Positions 35,171-44,235 are shown, counted from the first letter of the stretch. The stretch: DNA of 64,000 nucleotides from CAXBMB01 sp052078155 (GCA_052078155.1 JBQJBP010000003.1:248001-312000); one strand, 5' to 3'. The notes: generated by a model not told the origin, from the sequence alone. Program-made: numbers and translations.

Positions 35171-36499
35171 TCACTCTATTTCCTGCTCCATCTGTTTGGA
35201 GATCATGCGCCGAACGCGCCGCACCCCGACCCAGACCGAGGTGGCAATGATGGGAATGGCCAGACCACCCACCAGCTCAATGGACAGAGGCAGCAGGTTT
35301 GCGCTTTTCAGGGCCTTGGCCCCATAGACCACCAGCCCCACGCCATAATAGGTGATGGCGGCGACAGACAGTCCCTCCACCGTTTCCTGCAGCAGAACCT
35401 GCAGACGGGCCCGCCGGTCCATGGAAGCCAGCAGGTCCCGGTTCTGCTGTTCCAGTTTCAGATCCACCCTTGTGCGCAGCAACTGTCCGGCCCGCGCCAC
35501 CCGTTTGGACAGCGTGTCCAGCCTGTCGGTCACAGCCTCACAGGTGCGCATGGCCGGGGTAAGGCGTCGATCGATGAATTCTGTCAGGGTCTGATGTCCG
35601 TCCAGACGTTCTTCCCGCAGCTCTTCAATGCGCCGTTCCACCAGCGTGTAATAGGCCCGCGACGCAGCAAAGCGGAATGAGGTTTCCGCACCGATGCGCT
35701 CAATTTCCGCCGACAGTCCCGTCAGGTCATCCAGCAGACGCTGCTCATCCATCAGTTCCTGACTGTGGGCCAGCTGCTGCATGATCGCCGTCAGCCGCTC
35801 TCCACTGCCCGCCAGCTCCAGCATGTGGGTCTTGGCCTGGGGAAAGGCCAGCGAAGCCATCAGGCGGTAGGTTTCAATCTCAAAGAGCCGCTGCACCAGA
35901 CGCCCGGCCTGCCGCGCCCCCAGTTTGATGTCCTGGATAAAGATGCGGCCAAACCCGTCGTCATTGATGGCAAAGTTGATGAAGCCCCGGGCCGCCCCGC
36001 CGGCCATGGTGGCCCCGGCAAAGTTGTTGGCCCCCATCAGGCGGGAGACTTCCCCTTTTTCCAGCGCCGGACGATCCTGTCCTTCCAGTTCCAGATGGAC
36101 ACCGGCCAGCAGGTCACCGGGCAGAGACGCCAGCCAGTCTTCCGGCACCCGCTGGATCACCGGGTGTTCAAAGCGACCGACGCGCCCGTCTTCCATGGTC
36201 GGGGCCGGTTCCCGGGCAAAGAAGGTGTAGGTGGAAAACTCCGTGTGGCGTTCCCAGCGCAAGCGGAAGTTTCCCAGATCCGCATAGTGAAAAGCCGATC
36301 CCTGATCCGGCGGCGGCGCCCCAAAGCGCTGACAAAGATCAGCCACATGGGCTCTTTCCTGATCCTGGGCTGACACGCCGGAAAACATGGCCAGATGGCT
36401 GGCCCGTTCGCTGGACTCCAAGTGCATAAAAGGTCGGGTATGGACCTCCCCGGACAGCCGATGCCGCAAAGGGTGATCCCTGAAAATCTGACTGTTCAT
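35171..36499 (-). CDS. DUF3422 family membrane-anchored protein
   Basis: 442 aa from the internal ATG (a GTG eight codons earlier is possible). The start DHPLRHRLSGEVHTRPF is the DUF3422 signature. A long middle part is helical and probably coiled coil (ERIGAETSFRFAASRAYYTLVERRIEEL), and two hydrophobic segments near the C-terminus (VEGLSVAAITYYGVGLVVYG and LVGGLAIPIIATSVWVG) anchor it. Function unknown. It is divergent from tldD. Confidence 0.85.
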   Translation of the reverse strand: MNSQIFRDHPLRHRLSGEVHTRPFMHLESSERASHLAMFSGVSAQDQERAHVADLCQRFGAPPPDQGSAFHYADLGNFRLRWERHTEFSTYTFFAREPAPTMEDGRVGRFEHPVIQRVPEDWLASLPGDLLAGVHLELEGQDRPALEKGEVSRLMGANNFAGATMAGGAARGFINFAINDDGFGRIFIQDIKLGARQAGRLVQRLFEIETYRLMASLAFPQAKTHMLELAGSGERLTAIMQQLAHSQELMDEQRLLDDLTGLSAEIERIGAETSFRFAASRAYYTLVERRIEELREERLDGHQTLTEFIDRRLTPAMRTCEAVTDRLDTLSKRVARAGQLLRTRVDLKLEQQNRDLLASMDRRARLQVLLQETVEGLSVAAITYYGVGLVVYGAKALKSANLLPLSIELVGGLAIPIIATSVWVGVRRVRRMISKQMEQEIE

Positions 36500-36712
36500 C
36501 TGCGAAAAGATCCCCCGCCGCACAGTCTTTTGAAGGAAAGGCCAAAAAGATCGTCAAGAGAGCCGTGATTTTACCGGCCAAGAATGCCATATGATAGGGG
36601 CAGGTTGGCTGATTTTCGTTCTGAAAACGCCGCTTGCTGTCATACCTGCCTCTTTTGCTGTGTCTTTACGGGATGGTGGAGAGGGTTTTGATCGTTTTGA
36701 AGGAAAGACCCC

Positions 36713-38146
36713 ATGTCCCATCTGGCTGAAACCAATGAGCTGTTTTACGCACGCGCCGGGCTTGATCCCGATGCGGCCCAGGGCCTGGTGGACGATGCGC
36801 TAAACGGCGCCGACGACGGGGAACTTTTTCTGGAGTACCGACAGTCCGAAGCACTGGGCTGGGATGATGGCCGCCTGAAAAGCGCGTCCTTCGACACCTC
36901 CCAGGGGTTTGGTCTGCGGGCTGTGGCCGGGGAAACTTCCGGCTATGCCCACGCCAGCGACCTCAGTGAAGAAGCGCTGAAACGGGCCGCCGATACCGTC
37001 AAGGCAGTCAGCAAGGGCTATGGCGGCACGCTGGCTGCTCCGCCCCAGGGCACCAACACCCGGCTGTACAGCGACGACAATCCGCTGGCGGCCCTGTCCT
37101 TTGAAAAGAAGGTGCAGCTGCTGGGTGAAATTGACGCCTTTGCCCGTGCCAAAGACCCGCGGGTCAAACAGGTATCAGCCTCCCTGGCCGGTAACTGGCA
37201 GGCTGTTCAGATCCTGCGGGCCGGCGGTGAAGCCTCTGCTGACATCCGGCCTTTGGTGCGCCTCAACGTCTCTGTGGTGATGGAGCAGGATGGCCGCATG
37301 GAAAGCGGGTCCTTCGGTGGCGGGGGGCGCTTCAACTACGATTCCCTGCTCAGCGAGGACTACTGGCAAAGCGCCATTCTGGAAGCCATTCGACAGGCGG
37401 AAATCAATCTGGAATCCCGCCCGGCACCTGCCGGGGAAATGCCCGTGCTGCTCGGCCCTGGCTGGCCCGGCATCCTGCTGCACGAAGCTGTCGGCCACGG
37501 CCTGGAAGGGGATTTCAACCGCAAGGAAACCTCCACCTTCTCCAACCTCATTGGCGAACGGGTGGCCTCTCCGGGTGTCACAGTCATTGACGATGGCACC
37601 ATTGCCGATCGCCGCGGTTCTCTGACGGTGGATGACGAAGGCACCCCCAGCCAGAAGACCACCCTGATTGAAGACGGCATCCTGCGCGGCTACATGCAGG
37701 ACCGCCAGAATGCCCGCCTGATGGGTATGGAGCCGACCGGTAATGGCCGGCGTCAGTCCTTCGCCCACACCCCCATGCCCCGCATGACCAACACCTACAT
37801 GCTGGGGGGCGACAAGGATCCGGAAGAAATCCTGCAGTCGGTCAAAAAGGGCCTCTATGCGGTGAACTTCGGCGGCGGTCAGGTGGACATCACGTCCGGC
37901 AAGTTCACCTTCTCCTGCACGGAAGCCTATCTGGTTGAAGACGGCAAGATCGGTGCCCCGGTCAAAGGGGCAACCCTGATCGGCTCCGGGCCCGAAGCCA
38001 TGCGCAAAGTGGACATGATCGGCAACGACATGGGCATGGACCCCGGCATCGGCACCTGCGGCAAAGACGGCCAGGGCGTGCCTGTTGGCGTCGGTCAGCC
38101 AACCATTCTGCTGGGTGCCATCACCGTCGGCGGCACGGCGGCATGA
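36713..38146 (+). CDS. tldD: Metalloprotease subunit TldD
   Basis: 477 aa. TldD is the zinc-carrying half of the TldD/TldE protease that trims peptides (including microcin B17 and some RiPPs). The HExxxH motif lies near residue 257 in ILLHEAVGHGLEGD, and the Cys ligand region TFSCTEAYLVEDGKIG near 400 is present. ATG start with GAAAGACCCC upstream; a 213-bp divergent region separates it from DUF3422. The partner gene pmbA/tldE begins at 63360. Confidence 0.97.
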   Translation: MSHLAETNELFYARAGLDPDAAQGLVDDALNGADDGELFLEYRQSEALGWDDGRLKSASFDTSQGFGLRAVAGETSGYAHASDLSEEALKRAADTVKAVSKGYGGTLAAPPQGTNTRLYSDDNPLAALSFEKKVQLLGEIDAFARAKDPRVKQVSASLAGNWQAVQILRAGGEASADIRPLVRLNVSVVMEQDGRMESGSFGGGGRFNYDSLLSEDYWQSAILEAIRQAEINLESRPAPAGEMPVLLGPGWPGILLHEAVGHGLEGDFNRKETSTFSNLIGERVASPGVTVIDDGTIADRRGSLTVDDEGTPSQKTTLIEDGILRGYMQDRQNARLMGMEPTGNGRRQSFAHTPMPRMTNTYMLGGDKDPEEILQSVKKGLYAVNFGGGQVDITSGKFTFSCTEAYLVEDGKIGAPVKGATLIGSGPEAMRKVDMIGNDMGMDPGIGTCGKDGQGVPVGVGQPTILLGAITVGGTAA

Positions 38147-38188
38147 TGGCTGCGTAACGGCTGGCACCAGATTCACCGGGCAAAAAAG

Positions 38189-38230
38189 AAAAAGGAGAAG
38201 GACCGAACACAGGTCTTTCTCCTTTTTTAT
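38189..38230 (+). terminator. Intrinsic terminator after tldD
   Basis: AAAAAGGAGAAGGACC with GGTCTTTCTCCTTTTTT, a long stem ending in six T residues. It is about 45 bp after the tldD stop. Confidence 0.9.
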
Positions 38231-38423
38231 CGACTACATATAAAACTCGCTTACCAGATCATTAGAAACATTTATTTTTATCACATACAATAACACGCCA
38301 ATTGCTTGATATTTCAATCTAACCCGGACCCAATCCTGCAAATATCCATGCTGCCGGATTATAGGAATACTTAATATCTTATTTGATTTTTTCTTTATTC
38401 ACTTAACCGCTTTTTAAGGTGTT

Positions 38424-38527
38424 ATGGCTAATGTTGTCTCTAGTAGCCGACCCCCAAGGCTACTGCTTCCCTCCTTACCCCAAGAGAGCTGCGGATCCCC
38501 CCTCCGCGGCTCTCATCCCTTTTGGGG
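38424..38527 (+). ncRNA. Candidate C-rich small RNA with anti-Shine-Dalgarno-like segments
   Basis: After a 180-bp AT-rich stretch comes a compact structured segment. Hairpin 1: AGTAGCC, loop GACCCCCAA, GGCTACT (38442-38464). Then an unpaired-looking CTTCCCTCCTTACCCC. Then a 12-bp hairpin GAGAGCTGCGGA, loop with CCCCCC, TCCGCGGCTCTC (38484-38514), followed by ATCCCTTTTGGGG. The three C-rich blocks, one containing CCTCCTTA as in the 3' end of 16S rRNA, resemble the anti-SD small RNAs of the alphaproteobacterial alpha-r14/cuckoo type. The competing reading is a 35-codon ORF (ATG at 38424, AAGG 4 nt before it, stop at 38529-38531); its peptide looks like nothing known. I favour an RNA, without certainty. 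Confidence 0.45.
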
Positions 38528-38592
38528 CTAGAGTGTGACCGACAGAAGTCGAAGCGCCTTGCGCTCCGCTTCTGTCGTGGATCACGCTCTAA
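38528..38592. repeat. Short perfect-ended palindrome, related to the dispersed repeat
   Basis: CTAGAGTGTGACCGACAGAAG and its complement CTTCTGTCGTGGATCACGCTCTAA enclose GTCGAAGCGCCTTGCGCTCCG. It keeps the CTAGAG...CTCTA termini of the larger element but has a different interior. A related copy lies at 50042-50089. Confidence 0.7.
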
Positions 38593-38667
38593 GGTTTGAG
38601 CAAAGCCGACCGCAATTTCACGCCTTCAGCGCCCTTACGAAGTGAGCCGGGTTCATCCGGTCTGGCT

Positions 38668-39063
38668 CTATTGTGCGGCCACAGCCTCAACTTCAAAAAG
38701 CCAGTCAGGTGACGCCAAACCCGCCACCACCACCAGAGTGGACGCCGGGGCTGCCCCCTCCAGCATTTCGTCACGGATCGTTCGGTAGAGGGCCGTGTCT
38801 TCAGGCCGCGTCAGATAGGCGGTCACCTTGACCAGATCCTCCGCCCCCATGTCAGAGGCTGCCAGTATGGCCAGAACATTCTTCCAAGCCAGGCGCATCT
38901 GAGCTTCCGGTCCCTGTCCGAGGTTCCCCTCCAGATCAATGCCTACTTGCCCGGAGACGTGCAGCCAGCGATTTGCGCCGGAAACTTCAGCGCCATTGGC
39001 ATAGTTGGAAAAGGGCGGTGGCGCGTCTGCCGGATTAAGAAAACGTCGGCTTATGCTGCTCAT
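38668..39063 (-). CDS. Rid-family (YjgF/YER057c) protein lacking the catalytic arginine
   Basis: 131 aa, single-domain Rid fold. Typical features are VSGQVGIDLEGNLGQG and AWKNVLAILAASDMGAEDLVKVTAYL. In true RidA the segment near residue 108 reads P-A-R-S/T, and that arginine is needed for imine/enamine hydrolysis; here it reads APASTLVVVAGL, with alanine at that place. That points to one of the arginine-less Rid subfamilies whose reaction is not known. Downstream of a class V aminotransferase on the same strand (250-bp gap). Confidence 0.88.
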   Translation of the reverse strand: MSSISRRFLNPADAPPPFSNYANGAEVSGANRWLHVSGQVGIDLEGNLGQGPEAQMRLAWKNVLAILAASDMGAEDLVKVTAYLTRPEDTALYRTIRDEMLEGAAPASTLVVVAGLASPDWLFEVEAVAAQ

Positions 39064-39314
39064 TACGGGGCTCTCCTTCCTGAATGGACACGATCGACAA
39101 GCTTGGCAGGTCTTGCGGCAATGACAAAGGCTGCCGGTGGAAACAAAGCCACGACCAAATGAGCTCTAATACAAACAGTCGAAAAGTAAGTCTGATCCAA
39201 TCAGAAGCTTCTTCGGCTTGAAACCAAGCCGTATCTTGTTCTCTGGCGCCACCTCATCTCAAAGCCAGCAGTCATGAGACAAGGGGGCGTGAGCCCCCCT
39301 TCTCCTCCCCAGCC

Positions 39315-40607
39315 TTATTTACCCTGGGCAATGATGTCCTGGATGGCGCGCAGGAAGTCAGCCATTTCAGCCTCGCTGTTGTAATGGCACATGGAAACAC
39401 GCACACAGCTTTTCAGGCCAAGCGGATTCAGGATGTTGCCGGAGTAATGGTCATTCTTGCGGGCATGGGTGCGAATGCCCCGATCTCGCAGAGCCGAAAC
39501 CAGTTCCTCAGCGCTCCAACCGTCCAGCGTCATGGCAACAAGTCCCTCGCGCAAGGGATTGTCGATACCGCCGATGATCGTGACTTCGGACAGGCTGGCC
39601 AGACCTGGCAGCCCCTCTGTCCCATAAAGCAGCGCGTCGGTCAGATCCTTTTCATGGCGGTGAATGGCCTGCCCGGCAGCCACCAGACGCTCACGCCGAT
39701 CATCGGACTGGCTGTAGTGACTGCCCAGCCAGTCAAAGTATTCCACCACTTTGGAAAAGGTGGCGTAGGACCCCGTGTCCCGCGTTCCCAGTTCCCATTG
39801 ATCTTCCGGTGACCCGATCAGCTGGTTGTGAGGCAGCCGGCCCAGGCGTTCCGACAGCCAGGCAATGCCGTACCCGTGGCGGGAGAAAACCTTGTAGGGC
39901 GAAATCACATAGCCATCGATGTCATAGGAGTCGATGTCCAGACCACCATGGGCGGCGTGCTGAATGCCGTCCACAATGATGAAACAATCGGGAGAAACCG
40001 TCCGGATTTCCCGGGCGATGGCCCCCACGTCCACAGCCATGCCGGTCACCGGACTGGTGTGCAGGATGGTTGCCACCCGTGTGTCTTTGGTGATGTGGGG
40101 ACGGTAGTCGTCGGCGGTAACCGTGCCGGTTTCCTTGTTATGGGTCACCTGAACATAAGGGCGTTTGGCAATCCCGGCCCAGCGCACACAGGCTGAGACA
40201 GACGCGGGATGCTCCAGCGTGCTGCCCAGCACCACACCGCCTTCTTCCGCCCCGAGAATGGCTGTGGAGATCACCCGGAAGAGCAGCTCCGTGCCGCTTT
40301 CACCGACGAAAACCGGGCCTTCTTTGGCGCCGAAGAAATCACGAATGTCTTGTTTCGCTTGGGTGATGATCCGGACCAGTTCATGGGACGCCGGGTTGTC
40401 TCGCCCCTGGTTATCGGGAATGGCCGCCAGCTCATCGGAAACTTCCGTAACTGATTTCAGCGTCAGCGCCCCACCGGCATTTTCCAGGAAGATCCGCTCT
40501 CCCTGCTGGGGGCAGCTGTCGACATGGTGAAAGCGGGCGCGAACTTCGGTCAGCAGGTCATCATTGTTCTTAAACAAGAGCGGGTCTCCAAAACAGGAAT
40601 TAATCAC
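39315..40607 (-). CDS. Class V aminotransferase / cysteine-desulfurase-like PLP enzyme
   Basis: 430 aa. The fold-type I class V layout is clear: FLENAGGALTLKSV at the substrate end, HTSPVTGMAVDVGAIA, the cofactor aspartate in IIVDGIQHAAHGG and the PLP lysine near residue 239 in ISPYKVFSRHGYG. It resembles desulfurase/isopenicillin-epimerase-like enzymes but has no clear SufS-type active cysteine loop, so the reaction is open. The GTG start faces a divergent LysR gene 77 bp away, its probable regulator. Confidence 0.87.
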   Translation of the reverse strand: MINSCFGDPLLFKNNDDLLTEVRARFHHVDSCPQQGERIFLENAGGALTLKSVTEVSDELAAIPDNQGRDNPASHELVRIITQAKQDIRDFFGAKEGPVFVGESGTELLFRVISTAILGAEEGGVVLGSTLEHPASVSACVRWAGIAKRPYVQVTHNKETGTVTADDYRPHITKDTRVATILHTSPVTGMAVDVGAIAREIRTVSPDCFIIVDGIQHAAHGGLDIDSYDIDGYVISPYKVFSRHGYGIAWLSERLGRLPHNQLIGSPEDQWELGTRDTGSYATFSKVVEYFDWLGSHYSQSDDRRERLVAAGQAIHRHEKDLTDALLYGTEGLPGLASLSEVTIIGGIDNPLREGLVAMTLDGWSAEELVSALRDRGIRTHARKNDHYSGNILNPLGLKSCVRVSMCHYNSEAEMADFLRAIQDIIAQGK

Positions 40608-40665
40608 TTTTCCTATTCATATCCCAGAAAACATCAACACGATAACCATTGTTTCTCCGAACTTT

Positions 40666-40680
40666 GTTAGTCAAACTAAC
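40666..40680. promoter_or_regulatory. Candidate LysR-type operator
   Basis: TTAGT-CAA-ACTAA, an interrupted dyad centred in the spacer between the aminotransferase and LysR starts. Dyads of this kind are common LysR regulator sites, but the assignment rests on position and symmetry only. Confidence 0.45.
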
Positions 40681-40684
40681 AAAC

Positions 40685-41608
40685 ATGCGCCCCACCACAC
40701 CGTCCCTTCATGCTTTGCGAGCCTTTGAGGCTGCCGCCCGCCACCAGAGCTTCAGCCGGGCAGCTGAAGAGCTTTTTGTGACGCCCGGTGCCATCAGTCA
40801 GCAGATAGCAGCACTGGAAGCTGATCTGGGCCTTCTGCTCTTTAACCGCGTCAAACAGCGGCTGGAGCTGACCGATGCCGGAAAAAGCTATCTGGTGCCG
40901 TTGAAGGAGTCCCTGGACCGCATAGAAAGCGCCACGGTAGATCTGCTGCATCACGGCGGCAGTGGCGGCGAATTGCAGGTCGGGGTGCTGCCGTCGCTGG
41001 CGTCCTATTGGCTGATCCCCCGCCTGCCGGATTTTGCCCGGCGTCATCCCGGCGTGCGACTCAGCCTCAGCACTCTCAACGTGAACTTTGCCTCGGCTGA
41101 CCGCTCCCCCAATCTAGAGGGCGGGTTCATCGATGTCGGTCTGTTTTATGGCGACGGTCATTGGGACCGGCTGACCTCGGACCTGCTGCTGCGCGAAGTT
41201 CTGGTTCCCGTTGCGGCCCCTGCTCTGTTGCAGGGACAATCCCTGGATGGGGACGCCCCGGCAGACCTGTTCCAGCAGCACCCTTTGCTGCAGCATTCCA
41301 CCCGGCCGCACAGTTGGGGCGAATGGTTCCGCCACAACGGCCTGCCCGTGCCCAAACCTCAGGGCTTCAGCTTTGAGCATTTTCACATGGTGATCGATGC
41401 CGCCAAGCAGGGCCTGGGCATTGCCATCGTGCCGCGGCTGTTTGTCGAAAGGTTGCTGGCGAAGGGAGAGCTGGCGGAGATTCCAGGCCAGGAACTGCAG
41501 TCCCGACGGGCTTATTATCTGGTCAGCGATCCGGATCGGGCGGAGGATCCTAAAATCCAGGTTTTCAAAGCCTGGGTTCTGGAAGCGGCGGGACGGCTCG
41601 GGACATAA
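40685..41608 (+). CDS. LysR-family regulator (GcvA type)
   Basis: 307 aa from the ATG at 40685. N-terminal HTH: LHALRAFEAAARHQSFSRAAEEL, then TPGAISQQIAALEADLG. The GcvA-like effector domain begins LQVGVLPSLASYWLIPRLPDFA. Divergent from the aminotransferase gene; the 77-bp spacer contains TTAGTCAAACTAACAAA, a plausible T-N11-A-type LysR site (TTAGT and ACTAA arms). Likely controls the aminotransferase and perhaps the Rid gene. Confidence 0.93.
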   Translation: MRPTTPSLHALRAFEAAARHQSFSRAAEELFVTPGAISQQIAALEADLGLLLFNRVKQRLELTDAGKSYLVPLKESLDRIESATVDLLHHGGSGGELQVGVLPSLASYWLIPRLPDFARRHPGVRLSLSTLNVNFASADRSPNLEGGFIDVGLFYGDGHWDRLTSDLLLREVLVPVAAPALLQGQSLDGDAPADLFQQHPLLQHSTRPHSWGEWFRHNGLPVPKPQGFSFEHFHMVIDAAKQGLGIAIVPRLFVERLLAKGELAEIPGQELQSRRAYYLVSDPDRAEDPKIQVFKAWVLEAAGRLGT

Positions 41609-41693
41609 AGCCCTCAGGAAGAAGCCGGGCACAGAACAGGTTGACGTAAGACAACCTGATCCGAACTCAACTGATCCGACCGCGAAAACAAAC

Positions 41694-41736
41694 AAAGGGC
41701 CCGCAAGCTGCAGCAATGCAGACTTCGGGCCCCTTG
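41694..41736. terminator. Bidirectional terminator-like hairpin between lysR and gshA
   Basis: CAAAGGGCCCG and CGGGCCCCTTG arms around GCAAGCTGCAGCAATGCAGAC, which itself contains a CTGCA..TGCAG inner stem. Placed between two convergent genes. Confidence 0.75.
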
Positions 41737-41781
41737 TTCATGTAACAGCTACTATCCCGGCGTGATCAGCACCAGAGAAAA

Positions 41782-43149
41782 TCAGTACTGATAATCAGAG
41801 AAGATCCGTTTGAGATCACCATCCCAGCGCTTGTCATAGTCCATCAGCAGCTGATCGGCAGGAGAGCGACCGTCGCGCACGATGTCTTTCAACACCTTGA
41901 GGAAGCCCACTTCATTGGCACCGGCGGCATTGGTCATGTCACGGGACTGCAGTCCGGCGGTTGCAATCTCCAGCATCTGCCGGGCCAGATCCAACACAGG
42001 TTTGCCGCGGAACTGGGCGTGCAATCCCAGTTTGGGCACGGCAGACCGCAGCTCTTCCATTTCTTCAATGGACCAGTCGCGGATCATGTCTTCAGCAGCA
42101 GAGAGCGCGCTGTCATCGTAGAGCAGCCCCACCCAGAGAGCCGGCAGGGCACAGATCCGTGCCCAGGGCCCGCCATCGGCGCCCCGCATCTCAAGAAACT
42201 GCTTCAGGCGCACTTCGGGAAAGGCGGTGGTCAGATGATCGGACCAGTCGCTCATCAGGGGAATTTCACCCGGCAACGCAGCCAGTTTTCCATCCAGGAA
42301 ATCCCGGAAGGACTGCCCGGCCACGTCGATGAAGGAGCCATCGCGATAGACAAAGTACATGGGCACATCGAGCATGTAGTCCACGTAGCGCTCAAAGCCC
42401 ATGCCTTCCTCGAAAACGAAAGGCAGCATGCCGCAGCGGTCATTATCCGTATCGGTCCAGATGTGGCTGCGATAGCTCTGGAAGCCGTTGATCTTGCCTT
42501 CACTGAAGGGGGAGCTGGCAAAGAGCGCCGTGGCCACCGGCTGCAGGGCCAGGGATACCCGGTATTTGCGCACCATGTCCTGCTCACTGGAGAAATCCAG
42601 ATTGACCTGGATGGTGCAGGAACGATGCATCATGTCCAGACCCAGGCTGCCGACCTTGGGCATGTAGTTGCGCATGATGACCGAGCGGTCTTTGGGCATC
42701 AGCGGGGCTTCGTCGCGCGACCAGGTCGGCGCAAAGCCCAGGCCAATCATGCCGATGCCCCAGGGTTCGCAGATGGTTTTCACCTGGGCCAGATGGGTAT
42801 GGACCTCGTTGCAGGTGTCATGGACCGTTTTAACCGGGGCACCGGACAGTTCAAACTGCCCGCCTGGCTCCAGCGTAATGGAACAGCCGTCTTTGCTCAG
42901 GGCCAGCAGACGGTCACCTTCCATATGACGGGTCCAGCCATAGCGATCGGCCAGCGCCTCAAGAATCGTGCGGATTGACCGCTCCCCGTCATAAGGCAGC
43001 GGTTTCAGATTTTCGGCACAAAAGACAAACTTCTCGTGCTCTGTGCCGATGCGCCACTGCTCCTTGGGTTTGTTGCCCTTGGAGAGTTCTCCAATCAACT
43101 GTTCCTTACTGGTGATTGGCGCGCCTTTGGCTTGAGGAGGAGCTGACAT
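41782..43149 (-). CDS. gshA: Glutamate-cysteine ligase, plant/alphaproteobacterial type
   Basis: 455 aa. First enzyme of glutathione synthesis. The type-3 GshA signature is seen in WRIGTEHEKFVF, ITLEPGGQFELSGAP and MHRSCTIQVNLDFSSE. Full length and intact. In many alphaproteobacteria it follows rsmE directly; here about 1.5 kb with two repeat copies and two small genes lies between them. Confidence 0.96.
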   Translation of the reverse strand: MSAPPQAKGAPITSKEQLIGELSKGNKPKEQWRIGTEHEKFVFCAENLKPLPYDGERSIRTILEALADRYGWTRHMEGDRLLALSKDGCSITLEPGGQFELSGAPVKTVHDTCNEVHTHLAQVKTICEPWGIGMIGLGFAPTWSRDEAPLMPKDRSVIMRNYMPKVGSLGLDMMHRSCTIQVNLDFSSEQDMVRKYRVSLALQPVATALFASSPFSEGKINGFQSYRSHIWTDTDNDRCGMLPFVFEEGMGFERYVDYMLDVPMYFVYRDGSFIDVAGQSFRDFLDGKLAALPGEIPLMSDWSDHLTTAFPEVRLKQFLEMRGADGGPWARICALPALWVGLLYDDSALSAAEDMIRDWSIEEMEELRSAVPKLGLHAQFRGKPVLDLARQMLEIATAGLQSRDMTNAAGANEVGFLKVLKDIVRDGRSPADQLLMDYDKRWDGDLKRIFSDYQY

Positions 43150-43213
43150 GGGCTCTGGCCTTTTGTTCTACTGAATTCTTCTGTCAAAAGACGGCGCACT
43201 TACCGCCTGTCTC

Positions 43214-43350
43214 GAGCATGACCGGTTTAGTCAGAAGCGCTTGGCGCTTGGACCTAAAACGTGACTCATCCTCTAAAACACTGATCAGAGGCAAATTCAC
43301 GCTTCAAGGGTTAACACGCGGTCAGCCCACTAAAACCGATTTGTCTCTAA
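43214..43350 (+). repeat. Dispersed palindromic repeat, full copy 3
   Basis: GAGCATGACCGGTTTAGTC to AAACCGATTTGTCTCTAAG, with AGAAGCGCTTGGCGCTTGG as the left hairpin. First of two same-orientation copies 341 bp apart upstream of gshA. Confidence 0.88.
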
Positions 43351-43554
43351 GCACTGTTCTGTCACGCTAGATGGCCCATCCCCCAGTCTGGCGCAAGCAA
43401 GAAGTCCGTGCCTTAAGATCATCACTCCTGTGCCCAACTCTGTTCGCAGGCGCAACAATCTTCGTGCTCTTACGGTATTTCTGGTCAATCTGTCACAGAT
43501 AGCGCTCTGCTTCCGTCTCTTTCGCAGACCCATTTAAGACCATAAGCGACACCG

Positions 43555-43688
43555 AGATCATGACCGGTCTGGTTGGAAGCGCTGTGCGCTTGAAACTAAA
43601 CCGTGACTCATCCTCTAAGACATTGAAAAGAGGCTTATTCACGTCCTTTTTGAAATCACTACGTGATTCCAGAAAGGACGATAAAACT
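43555..43688 (+). repeat. Dispersed palindromic repeat, copy 4 with rearranged right end
   Basis: GAGATCATGACCGGTCTGG, GGAAGCGCTGTGCGCTTG and ATCCTCTAAGACATTG match the family. The right part keeps GAAATCACTACGTGATTCC but continues into AGAAAGGACGATAAAAC instead of the normal end. Its last bases run straight into the ribosome site of the next small gene. Confidence 0.75.
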
Positions 43689-43704
43689 CCAGGGGAGCAA
43701 GAGC

Positions 43705-44034
43705 ATGGCCGAAAAAACCACCCTCAGCGCCAGAGACGACAAACCAACGGAGCCTGTAACCAAGTGCAACGAACCTTTCGGCGTGAACGGGGCCGCCCGA
43801 AAGTTGGTGGACGATTGCAAGAAGGTCACAGAAGAAGACCGGGAAGAACTGCGCCAGAAAGCCCGAAAAAGCGCCAGGGAAGTGGCTGAAGAAGAATGCG
43901 CTCTGCATAAGAAATGCAACGTCACGCACCTGCTGTCCGACACGAAAAAGTTCACTGAAACCTGCGACAACCGGGTGCTGGTCATCAGCCTGAACGTGGA
44001 TGCCGTCTGTAAAGAATCGGAGGAGAAGAACTAG
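43705..44034 (+). CDS. Small charged Cys-containing protein, unknown
   Basis: 109 aa, not recognised. ATG preceded by AGGGGAGC at a good distance. It is highly charged, predicted mostly helical (VDDCKKVTEEDREELRQKAR, SAREVAEEECALHKKC) and has six cysteines spread at roughly 10- to 20-residue steps (CNEPFG, DDCKK, EECAL, KKCNV, ETCDN, AVCKE). No signal peptide. It begins immediately after a repeat copy and sits in the insert between gshA and rsmE. Confidence 0.6.
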   Translation: MAEKTTLSARDDKPTEPVTKCNEPFGVNGAARKLVDDCKKVTEEDREELRQKARKSAREVAEEECALHKKCNVTHLLSDTKKFTETCDNRVLVISLNVDAVCKESEEKN

Positions 44035-44235
44035 AACGTCGTCTTAGTGAGCACTACTTTTTAATTACAGATAAAAAACAATAGTGCTCAACTTTACGAA
44101 TTATCTAGCTCAATTCTCCGGACAACCAGCATCTCTTTAAAGTAAAATTGTTCAACCTGTTGCAACTCTATCTTGCTGATCATTAAACAAAAATATCCTT
44201 TTGCGCTCACCTCAAGACATGGGTGAGGTTTTACT

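Noticed and set aside
42019..42978. Antisense ORF of 319 codons over gshA
   Set aside because: Shadow frame of a clearly coding, intact gshA.
43214..43688. The two adjacent repeats upstream of gshA as a CRISPR-like array
   Set aside because: The units are about 138 bp, palindromic and occur singly elsewhere; there are no spacers of regular length and no cas genes.
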